Assembly: GCF_004369205.1 (NCBI RefSeq)
Contig: NZ_QFGA01000002.1
Location: forward strand, 496,001 to 560,000
Reading direction: 5' to 3'
Source of the DNA: Pelotomaculum schinkii
Lineage (GTDB): Bacteria > Bacillota > Desulfotomaculia > Desulfotomaculales > Pelotomaculaceae
Length of the DNA: 64,000 bases
Part shown: piece by piece, positions 16,412 to 23,331 of the stretch
Position numbering within the stretch: the first letter of the stretch is position 1
How the letters are laid out: each line of letters opens with the position of its first letter
Made by a program: the position numbers and the translations under genes
Notes under the pieces: model-generated
Database searches by the model: none
Seen by the model: only the letters and a program-made list of their open reading frames with translations
Told to the model about the DNA's origin: nothing

Positions 16412-18312
16412 GACAGCATTCCTCCCTTTACTTCAATGCCTTTGAGGGAAAGAGCACACTGCCTCATGGTATCACCATCTGTTGCCAGGTATTTAAGGAC
16501 GGTCGAAGTGTTGCTATGCCCGAGCGAATCTGCTATCGTATCGGTATTTGTTCTACTCTTGAGCATTCGGGATGCAAATGTTTTTCTAGTAATATGAAAG
16601 CCTTGTTTCTGTTTATTCAATGCTTTGTTTAACGCACGGCGGCAACAGCTTGTGTCAAGTTTTCCGTAAGGAACCCTGTGGGTAATAAATACATTATCGG
16701 AATCCACGCGGGGCCTTCCGTTCATGATATACCTGTACAGACTGTTTCCAACATCCACCGGCATGGGAAGTTTTACAAACCTGTCGGTTTTCTGCTGCTG
16801 TACAGAAATTGTGCGTTCCTCCCATGAAATATCCGCAAGTTTCATTCCTGTAATATCAGAGGCACGCAGTCCCATACGAAGCCCAATGAGAACCATGGCC
16901 GTATTTCTTAACTCCATAGGTTTTTCTGCATTTGTTCTGAAACTGTAAACAGAAGCGACTTCTTCTTCCGTAAGTGTTTCCACTATTTCTGTTTTTTGTG
17001 CGCATTCAGTGGTCAGAGCTAACTGAAGCGTTACAGGCAAATATCCCATGTCGGCAAGATAATCCAGAAACCCACGTATCCTCACACTGTAAGCATTTCT
17101 TGCTTCTGCTGTTGAATGAGGATCTGAAATATGGAATTCCTTTATGATTTCAGGGCTTATCATAGCACAGCACCTGATTTCTTTCCTATTAAGAAATTTC
17201 AAAAACCTCAGACACGAAGAACGGTACATACTGACTGTGGAGACGGAATTTCCTTCTTTCTGCTTCTTTGACAGAAAGCCGAGAAGCAGGCTACGGCTCC
17301 ACTCGGGTAGTATGTTAATGGAATCTTCTTTATACGAATATACGATATTTGGCTTTATATCCCCATATGCCCTATACTGTTCAAAAAGTTTTATGGCACG
17401 CCTGTAAGATTTCCACTGGACAGTGTAGTTTTTAAGGCAGATACACCAGTATTCTGCTGTTTCGTATGAATAACTAAGTCCGTTTGCCTCCAGAAAAATA
17501 TACAATTCTCTCCATGCTTTACGGAATATTTTCTTCATTGTTTTTGAATAATTATGACGGTCAAGATAAGTATCTCCCAATTTCTTAGCAATGGAATAGT
17601 ACTCAGTTGCGGAAATTTTGCCTGAAGTCTGGTCTAAGCAATGTATATAAGCTTCTTTTTTCTCATCAGGAAGTTCATCTATGATAATTATCCTCGGAAC
17701 GATAAATCGATCCAATGAATACTTTAGCGATGCAGGTATCAAATCTTTATCGGCCAGATATTTAAGGAAATGCCGTATGTTACGATTGTATAAGTTTTTA
17801 GCCTGCACAGTACTGTGTTGGCTTTGGTAATAATACCCTATAACGTTTTTGTGGTTGATATCCTCTGTATTCTTTCCGCCAATGCTGCTAATGTAAATCA
17901 GGAATTTAGAACAGGCTACCCTGTGTTCTACTACATAGCCTTCACTAAATGAATGCGAAAGATCATTCAGGTAACCATCCAGCAACAATCGGCACCACTC
18001 AGGAAGCCTGTCATAGTTGCAGGAATTTTCGTATACATAGCTATCGGTAGTAATACACCCATTTTTCATGACATCATTAAGCCGAAAAAGTGAAAGTCTA
18101 GACATTTTAAATTTAGAATGCTTCCAGCCCGGTCTGTTATTGTTTAACCACTTTTCCGCTTCTTTATGTGAATAAGGAAGCTGTTTTTCTTCCAGATACT
18201 GTTTGAACGAACGATAACAATGTAAATGACCGTAAATGACAGACGTTGAAAAATGATTTTCGATAAGATATTTATTTACCTTACCAACTGCGTTGTCATA
18301 ATCTTGATACAT
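16408..18312 (-). CDS. RIT tyrosine recombinase, first gene, long form (RitA)
   Basis: From the ATG at 18312 (GGAGGTAA just upstream) this gives 634 residues, about twice the length of its partners. The C-terminal 200 residues hold the catalytic domain: Arg in LIGLRMGLRASDITGM, Lys in QQKTDRFVKL, HITRKTFASRM, GHSNTSTVLKYL. The N-terminal 400 residues contain what looks like two tandem SAM-like core-binding repeats; similar WCRLLLDG/WSRSLLLG motifs occur near residues 90 and 340. Such a long first recombinase is uncommon and may bind the paired cores at each RIT end. A longer frame from 18426 starts inside the terminal repeat and is not favoured. Confidence 0.85.
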   Translation of the reverse strand: MYQDYDNAVGKVNKYLIENHFSTSVIYGHLHCYRSFKQYLEEKQLPYSHKEAEKWLNNNRPGWKHSKFKMSRLSLFRLNDVMKNGCITTDSYVYENSCNYDRLPEWCRLLLDGYLNDLSHSFSEGYVVEHRVACSKFLIYISSIGGKNTEDINHKNVIGYYYQSQHSTVQAKNLYNRNIRHFLKYLADKDLIPASLKYSLDRFIVPRIIIIDELPDEKKEAYIHCLDQTSGKISATEYYSIAKKLGDTYLDRHNYSKTMKKIFRKAWRELYIFLEANGLSYSYETAEYWCICLKNYTVQWKSYRRAIKLFEQYRAYGDIKPNIVYSYKEDSINILPEWSRSLLLGFLSKKQKEGNSVSTVSMYRSSCLRFLKFLNRKEIRCCAMISPEIIKEFHISDPHSTAEARNAYSVRIRGFLDYLADMGYLPVTLQLALTTECAQKTEIVETLTEEEVASVYSFRTNAEKPMELRNTAMVLIGLRMGLRASDITGMKLADISWEERTISVQQQKTDRFVKLPMPVDVGNSLYRYIMNGRPRVDSDNVFITHRVPYGKLDTSCCRRALNKALNKQKQGFHITRKTFASRMLKSRTNTDTIADSLGHSNTSTVLKYLATDGDTMRQCALSLKGIEVKGGMLS

Positions 18313-18375
18313 GAAATTACCTCCTTGATTTTTTGGTAATTTCAGTATCATGCAATCTGTGGAGTGGTACAATAA

Positions 18376-18455
18376 AATCCTCAGGATTGAGGGGAGACTT
18401 CCTTGATTTAAGCTACTTTCACCCAATCCTGAGGATTATATATTCCTGGGGATAA
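18376..18455. repeat. RIT right terminus: 32-bp inverted repeat plus internal inverted core
   Basis: The outer repeat at 18424-18455 is the exact reverse complement of 14325-14356. The inner core AATCCTCAGGATTG lies at 18376-18389, facing the outer one. The ritA start lies 64 bases further inside, so the promoter of the trio must lie within or beside this terminus. Confidence 0.9.
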
Positions 18456-18553
18456 TGCTATGTTTTTATCAATAATACGATCATTTCGCGCTTGCCAATT
18501 CAACCTTACTTGAGATTCTTACGTCTAAATATAAAACACTGCAGGGAGGGAAC

Positions 18554-19447
18554 ATGATGAATAAGACTTACGCTGCTATCATTTTACTGGCGGTACTGTT
18601 GTTGTTGGGCGGATGCGGCGCCCCCAAACAGGGTGCGGCGCCGGTGGCAAGTGAAAAATCCTATGAGAATGGAGCTGTTGCCGGCGCAGGCTCAGAGTCC
18701 TTTTCAACCGTAGCAAATGATGCCGACGGACAAGCGCCGGTGGAGCGAAAAGTTACCAGGAAAGCATCCCTGGTCATGGCCGTATCCAATGTTACCGAGT
18801 CTTATAATCAGATTCAGGTCATAGTTAATGAAAGTGGCGGCTATTTGCAAAATGCCGACATTCATTCGGCAGACGGACAAATGCGGAGCACGTTGACCTT
18901 AAGGGTGCCGGCAGCAAAACTGGAAGAAATTTTGTCTGCCCTGGAACCCCTGGGTAAGGTTGAAGGCAAAAACATTTCCGGACAAGATGTCACCGAGGAA
19001 TATTATGATGCGACCGCCCGCAAGGCAAACCTGGAAAGACAGGAAAAAAGACTCTTAGAGCTATATAACAAAGCTGGGACAGTGAAAGACATCCTGGAAA
19101 TTGAAAACGAGCTGACCAGGGTGCGGGGCGAAATAGAGTCCCTGCAGGCACGGCTCAATGTCCTGGATAATCTGATCAGTCTGGCTACAATAACGGTTGA
19201 ACTACGGGCGCCCGGAGGTATCTCCACCGGTTCAACGCTAAAGGAGCCCCTGGGCACACGTTTGAAGGCTGCCTGGCAAATGGGCGTCAACGGGCTGGTG
19301 AACTTTTCGGAGGGCCTTTTACTGCTCGGAGTGGTTCTTCTGCCTTATACTCCTTTTCTGGCGGCGGCTTATTTGCTGTTCTACTACATAGTCAGGAAAA
19401 GAAGACTTAAGAGTAAAGACAGCCCCACCGATAGGGGGGCGGTTTAG
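18554..19447 (+). CDS. DUF4349 domain lipoprotein
   Basis: A 297-residue lipoprotein: signal peptide with lipobox LLGGC (Cys about residue 22), then a low-complexity linker. The DUF4349 domain (about 65-230) begins VTRKASLVMAVSNVTESYNQI and includes a coiled-coil stretch (TARKANLERQEKRLLELYNKA ... IENELTRVRGEIESLQARL). A C-terminal membrane helix (about 245-275) precedes a basic tail. So it is anchored at both ends in the membrane with the coiled coil outside. DUF4349 proteins are widespread in Gram-positives and of unknown function. GGGAGGG lies just before the ATG. It stands alone between mobile elements. Confidence 0.8.
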   Translation: MMNKTYAAIILLAVLLLLGGCGAPKQGAAPVASEKSYENGAVAGAGSESFSTVANDADGQAPVERKVTRKASLVMAVSNVTESYNQIQVIVNESGGYLQNADIHSADGQMRSTLTLRVPAAKLEEILSALEPLGKVEGKNISGQDVTEEYYDATARKANLERQEKRLLELYNKAGTVKDILEIENELTRVRGEIESLQARLNVLDNLISLATITVELRAPGGISTGSTLKEPLGTRLKAAWQMGVNGLVNFSEGLLLLGVVLLPYTPFLAAAYLLFYYIVRKRRLKSKDSPTDRGAV

Positions 19448-19479
19448 TCGCTAGCTGCGGATTCTCAAACAGACATTTT

Positions 19480-19905
19480 CTAATCTTTACCCTTGATTAC
19501 CGCCAGCGGCAATAACCTTGCCGCCGGGCGGGTCATACCGATTTCAGTTAGGGTGTCCACGACCTGGTCGATATCCTTGTAGGCGCCTGGAGCTTCGTCC
19601 AAAAGGTCTTTGTAGTTCCTGCTGTTGTAAATAACCCCGGCCATGCTTTTCTCAAACTGCTCTCTGGAGATATTCTTTATTGCGGCCGAACGGGACAGCG
19701 TCCGGCCGGCGCCGTGGTTGGCCGAATAAAATGACTCGGCGGCTTTTTCGGGGCCTGTCAATACATACGAGGCCGTGCAGGGACTTGTCCCCTTTTACCA
19801 ACGGCAAGAGGTGGTGATTACATACACAATGCCCTCTACAAGCATTTTGCCCTGACGTCTTAAGATGTACCGGTTGCGGCCTTCCCGCACAAGTTCCATA
19901 GTCAT
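19480..19905 (-). pseudogene. rtcB: rtcB RNA ligase remnant: N-terminus and C-terminus with the middle deleted
   Basis: From the ATG at 19905 about 27 residues resemble the start of clostridial RtcB (MELVREGRNRYILRRQGKMLVEGIVY), then the frame breaks. From about 19785 to 19480 another frame encodes the C-terminus: SYVLTGPEKAAESFYSANHGAGRT holding the HGAGR histidine of the guanylylation site, and about 75 further residues to the stop. The middle 300 or so residues with the metal ligands are missing. RtcB joins 2',3'-cyclic phosphate and 5'-OH RNA ends; this copy cannot. A GGGACTTGTCCCC palindrome sits near the junction. Confidence 0.75.
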
Positions 19906-19979
19906 CTTATCCAAATGCAACCTGGTTTCTGAAAGCTAAACATATCTGATTTATACAAGATAATCCAGAAATATTTAGA

Positions 19980-20200
19980 TTTCTCTCCCGCCGACTAACG
20001 GGAGGCAGTGTCACAGGATTCAACTGCTTAGCTATGGACTCTCGTCCATATTCCGGGTGGCTTACCTATCAATTTACCGCCTGGCCCGGAGGCCAGTGCT
20101 GCCCGGAAGGGGGTGTTGCCCACCGCCTGGTCTTGACTTGCGACAACAGCCTTTCGCTGCGTGTACTGTGCCGCATCGCAAACTTATGGCAAAGGGTTTA
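19980..20200 (-). ncRNA. putative omega-RNA-like structured RNA 3' of tnpB
   Basis: The 220 bases after the tnpB stop, read on the minus strand, contain several tight helices closed by stable tetraloops. These are TGGCC-TCCG-GGCCA (UNCG type), TGGAC-GAGA-GTCCA (GNRA type), GGTGGGCAACACCC and a last CTCCCG...CGGGAG hairpin. There is no reading frame of note. TnpB nucleases of IS605/IS607 elements use a guide RNA transcribed from exactly this position, with the guide taken from the flank beyond the element. Assignment is by position and fold; the guide would begin around 19975 and read toward rtcB. Confidence 0.5.
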
Positions 20201-20202
20201 CC

Positions 20203-21633
20203 TTAGTTCAACAGTTGTTTTTTATGGTGCTGCCAGGAAACCAGACTCTTCACTTCCCTTTCGGTTTGTTTTTTAATCGCAGCAATTGCCGATTTTTTTA
20301 TTGCACTCCACTGCTTCCAGTTGGTTAACAACGCGAAGGTATCTCTTTTCTTGACAAACCTTTGTACCAATTGTTTAGGAACCTTTTCATTTCCGTATCC
20401 CAAGCCGTGCCGGGCTATGGTATATGCCGCTGCTTCGTGGCTTGAGATCCCGTACTGTTGTTGATATTTCAGGATGCCGATGACTGAGGTGAACGGTGGC
20501 GGTATTTTTACCAGGGGCACTCCCTCGCGGGCGGTCCTACGCTCTACCTGTTTTAAAAAGCTCGACCAGACGAACCCGTGGCTCATCCGGTTAAATTTTG
20601 CTGTCACAGACTTGTCGTTTTTGAACTCCAGGTCCTCAACAGCAAGGGCACAATTGAACTGTTTCGCCATAGCCACCACCAGGACGGCGGTTTCTCCAAT
20701 CAGGTTGTCCCGCCGGTTACTTCGGGCGTATGTCCATTCGCCCTGCGGCAGCCACAGGCTTTCTTTGAACCGGCTCAGATAGTCTGCATGGGTTATTCCC
20801 AACCCGTCGGGGTTGGTGTCCACTCCGATTGCTCCGTTATGGGCTGTGTATGGCGCCGGCACTTCTTCTTCGATGGTAACGTGGACGTAATAGCGGCCGT
20901 TCTCCCGGATGATTTCCACCTGATAGGCGCTGCCGGTTTTAAGATATTCCAACACCATCTGCCGGTAGTTGCGCCCGTTGATTAGTCCGGTCTTCTTGGA
21001 AGGCTTACAGGCCAGGTAGACCGGGACTGTGATCCGGCTGTAGCGGACGGACTTTTCTGTCCCGACCGGCTCTGCAGCTATGTCCAGGTAGATGTTGCAG
21101 TCTTTGGTGTATAGCCGGGTGTTCAGGTTGCCGCCCTTGGTCTTATCACCCCTGGAAAGGTAGCGGTTGCTCCGGGCTTCTTGCCATTCTTCGCGGGTAA
21201 TATTGCCCTTGCATCTCTCACGGAAGAGTTTCTTACCACCAAATACCACGGGAGGAAATGTGCCGGCGTCAATATGCTTCTGCCAGAATGCCAGCTTCCT
21301 TTCTTCTTTGCCCAGGCGTCTTTTTAGATTTGCCTTTTTCCCGAAGAACTTGGCTTTCTCAAGACGCTTTCGGGTGAATTCCACTTTGTTTGCGGCGCCT
21401 GCGTGGTTAAGCTTAACCAGTTCTTTCTGTGATTTCACTGTTGCACTGGCATCATATACAGCATCGTTAGCCTGGCGGGAGTTAAGACTGAAATTACTTT
21501 GCACGGATAGTCGTATGTCCTGGGTTTTCCAACCATCCAGCAGCCTTTTAAACGACCATCGCACTGCGGCACAGTAGCATTCCAAGAGGTTATCGAGGAA
21601 AACTTTCTGAATATCCGTGAGCTGGAGGATCAC
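20203..21633 (-). CDS. TnpB-related protein without zinc ribbon (IS607-associated)
   Basis: About 476 residues from a GTG at 21633; a TTG at 21675 adds 14 and numbering below uses that longer form. The start is uncertain because AGGAGG is not well placed for either. RuvC-like motifs: GVDTNPDG with Asp286, and ALAVEDLEF with Glu347. The usual TSQxCSxCG...CxxCG zinc ribbon is absent; instead the protein reads PPPFTSVIGILKYQQQYGISS. The third motif, normally DRDxNAAxNI, reads HEAAAYTIARHGLG, so the third acid is not obvious. This is the pattern of the TnpB-related accessory family. It may be an RNA-guided nuclease with a changed active site, or a non-cutting regulator. It overlaps the TnpA gene. 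Confidence 0.75.
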   Translation of the reverse strand: MILQLTDIQKVFLDNLLECYCAAVRWSFKRLLDGWKTQDIRLSVQSNFSLNSRQANDAVYDASATVKSQKELVKLNHAGAANKVEFTRKRLEKAKFFGKKANLKRRLGKEERKLAFWQKHIDAGTFPPVVFGGKKLFRERCKGNITREEWQEARSNRYLSRGDKTKGGNLNTRLYTKDCNIYLDIAAEPVGTEKSVRYSRITVPVYLACKPSKKTGLINGRNYRQMVLEYLKTGSAYQVEIIRENGRYYVHVTIEEEVPAPYTAHNGAIGVDTNPDGLGITHADYLSRFKESLWLPQGEWTYARSNRRDNLIGETAVLVVAMAKQFNCALAVEDLEFKNDKSVTAKFNRMSHGFVWSSFLKQVERRTAREGVPLVKIPPPFTSVIGILKYQQQYGISSHEAAAYTIARHGLGYGNEKVPKQLVQRFVKKRDTFALLTNWKQWSAIKKSAIAAIKKQTEREVKSLVSWQHHKKQLLN

Positions 21634-21637
21634 GCCT

Positions 21638-22285
21638 CTAACCGTGGTTTTCGCAAGACTCCACCTCCTGCTCAATAAGTTCAGTTAGCTTTTTTGCCAC
21701 ACGCCCGCCGCGCTTGCCGTAAATCCTGGCGGAAAAACTGGTTACTATGGCGATCATATCTTCTACCAGTTCTTCTTGAGGTGATTTCTCTTCGTCAAAT
21801 TCCATGATATCGATTTCAACACCGCATGACCGGTAGTATTGCTCCAAATACTTATAGCCAAAACGGGCCAATCGGTCTTTGTATTCGATGACAATCACGT
21901 CTATTTCACCTTTTGTGGCTACTTTGGCTATTTTGGCAAGCTCCCGCCTGTTCTCGTTCAGACCGGATGCGATTTCGGTATATACTGCTTTAACCTGATA
22001 ACCTTTTTCTACCGCATAGGCTATTAAACGTTCTTTTTGCCGTTGAAAATTTCCGGCTTCGGCTTGTTTTGCTGTGGATACGCGGGCGTAAATAGCGCAT
22101 TGTTTTGTTCCGTTCACAGTAATCTCTTCGCCTATTAAAGCCATTATTTGTGATTCTTTGTAGCGCCTGTGTCCGCCGGGTGTGCGCAAAGGAATTAATT
22201 TTCCTTCTCTTTCCCAGCGGCGCAATGTTTCAGGCCAAACATTCAATAGTTTAGCTAGCTGGTGAGAGGTTAATAATTTTTCCAT
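21638..22285 (-). CDS. IS607-family serine recombinase (TnpA)
   Basis: A 215-residue protein with an N-terminal MerR-like helix-turn-helix (TSHQLAKLLNVWPETLRRWEREGKL, RTPGGHRRYK) and a serine-resolvase catalytic domain. The nucleophile Ser70 lies in IYARVSTAKQ, and the downstream Arg-rich motif reads YKDRLARFGY. IS607 TnpA inverts the usual resolvase order by carrying its DNA-binding domain first, which is seen here. It catalyses excision and insertion with a dinucleotide crossover. The ATG at 22285 follows AGGAG at about ten bases. Intact and probably active. Confidence 0.88.
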   Translation of the reverse strand: MEKLLTSHQLAKLLNVWPETLRRWEREGKLIPLRTPGGHRRYKESQIMALIGEEITVNGTKQCAIYARVSTAKQAEAGNFQRQKERLIAYAVEKGYQVKAVYTEIASGLNENRRELAKIAKVATKGEIDVIVIEYKDRLARFGYKYLEQYYRSCGVEIDIMEFDEEKSPQEELVEDMIAIVTSFSARIYGKRGGRVAKKLTELIEQEVESCENHG

Positions 22286-22399
22286 TAACACCATCTCCTG
22301 TTAATAGCTTAACAGGAACACCTGTTTGGTGTCAATGAATTTATCATTTTTTATATAATTATATCTAATTATTTAGTAGCTGTTTCAACCTCCACCAAC

Positions 22400-23287
22400 C
22401 TAAAGCAATTCTCCTCTGGCGACCATTACAACCTTACCGCCCACGGACACATCTATAGCCTCATTTTTTTCTTCAGCATGCAATAAGAGTAACGACGGCC
22501 TGGCAACTTCATAACCCTGCTCAACCCTGATGTCAATCCGGTCTGTTCCAAAATACCGGTATTTTACCAGGTACCCGGCCAGGCAGCCGTTGGCGCTGCC
22601 CGTTGCCGGGTCTTCCGGTATACTGTAACAGTCAACAAAGGCCCGCGCATTCAAGTCGTTTTCCCGGTTGTACGTCTCCGGACAGAAAATGAATATCGCC
22701 TTGGCATGCGTATTCTTGATTAACTCGAAGTATTTGTCCCTGTTTATACTGGCTTTTTTCACAGCAGCCAGCGATTTCAAGGGAACGATAAAGAAAGGCA
22801 GCCCTGTAGAAACATCCTGAATAGGGAATCTGGAGTCAATCTCACTTTCTTCAATGTTTAAGACTTGAGCAACCGGCCCTGCTTCAAGGACCCGGCCAAA
22901 AACGGGCTGCTTTTGCTTCATCCACAAAGTATCCGGGTCTTTGCTGCTGGAGTCAAATGTAACGGGAATTTGCCCGACTTTCAGATTCAATATAATTTTT
23001 TCTGCGGGTTCTTTTTGTATCTCGTGTCGGATAACATAGGCCGTGCCTAATGTAGGGTGACCGGCGAAAGGCACTTCTTCTGCCGGTGTAAAAATCAGCA
23101 CGTCATATCCGCCGTCTTTTATGTCGTCAGATAAAATAAAGGTTGTTTCTGAATAATTCATCTCCCTGGCAATCCGCTGCATTTCGGCGCCGGAAAGTGT
23201 CCCGGCAGCTCTAATCACGGCCAGCTGGTTGCCGGCATATTTTTCTTCAGCAAACACATCCACAATGTAAAAGGCGCGCTTCGCCAT
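22400..23287 (-). CDS. PhzF family isomerase-like protein
   Basis: A 295-residue PhzF/DapF-fold protein. N-terminal hallmark VDVFAEEKYAGNQLAV; catalytic-type Glu47 in NYSETTF; FAGHPTLGTAYV; and DPATGSANGCLAGYL in the second half. PhzF in phenazine pathways isomerises trans-2,3-dihydro-3-hydroxyanthranilate, but most family members in non-producers act on unknown small molecules. No phenazine genes are near, so only the fold and likely isomerase chemistry are supported. Single gene between the IS607-type element and recG. Confidence 0.85.
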   Translation of the reverse strand: MAKRAFYIVDVFAEEKYAGNQLAVIRAAGTLSGAEMQRIAREMNYSETTFILSDDIKDGGYDVLIFTPAEEVPFAGHPTLGTAYVIRHEIQKEPAEKIILNLKVGQIPVTFDSSSKDPDTLWMKQKQPVFGRVLEAGPVAQVLNIEESEIDSRFPIQDVSTGLPFFIVPLKSLAAVKKASINRDKYFELIKNTHAKAIFIFCPETYNRENDLNARAFVDCYSIPEDPATGSANGCLAGYLVKYRYFGTDRIDIRVEQGYEVARPSLLLLHAEEKNEAIDVSVGGKVVMVARGELL

Positions 23288-23331
23288 TTAATTACCTCCC
23301 CGGATATAAAAATAAAACAAAGTTGTTGACC

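Larger units (their letters stand above)
14325..18455 (-). mobile_element. complete RIT element (recombinase in trio) with 32-bp perfect terminal inverted repeats
   Basis: Three consecutive overlapping tyrosine recombinase genes lie between perfect 32-base inverted repeats: 14325-14356 (begins TTATCCCCAGGAATA, ends CCTCAGGATTG) and 18424-18455. Inside each end is a second, inverted copy of the palindromic core AATCCTCAGGATT (14391-14405 and 18376-18389), so each terminus is a pair of facing recombinase-like sites. This matches the RIT architecture (ritA-ritB-ritC) known from many bacteria. All three enzymes retain their catalytic residues and open frames, so the element looks intact and recently acquired. 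No obvious target duplication abuts the repeats. Confidence 0.85.
19960..22330 (-). mobile_element. IS607-type element: serine recombinase plus TnpB-related protein and 3' structured region (ends approximate)
   Basis: A MerR-like/serine-resolvase TnpA and a TnpB-related gene overlap on the minus strand, followed by about 240 bases of strongly folded non-coding sequence. This gene order is the IS607 arrangement. IS607 has no terminal inverted repeats and inserts at a dinucleotide, so ends are estimates. The upstream side has a small hairpin AACAGG AACA CCTGTT near 22312-22328. The downstream side probably ends at the CTCCCG...CGGGAG hairpin near 19985-20004. Confidence 0.65.

Noticed and set aside
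19980-20200. Group II intron or catalytic intron RNA
   Set aside because: No reverse transcriptase gene and no domain V-like hairpin with AGC triad and GAAA loop; its position after tnpB fits an omega-RNA-like role better.
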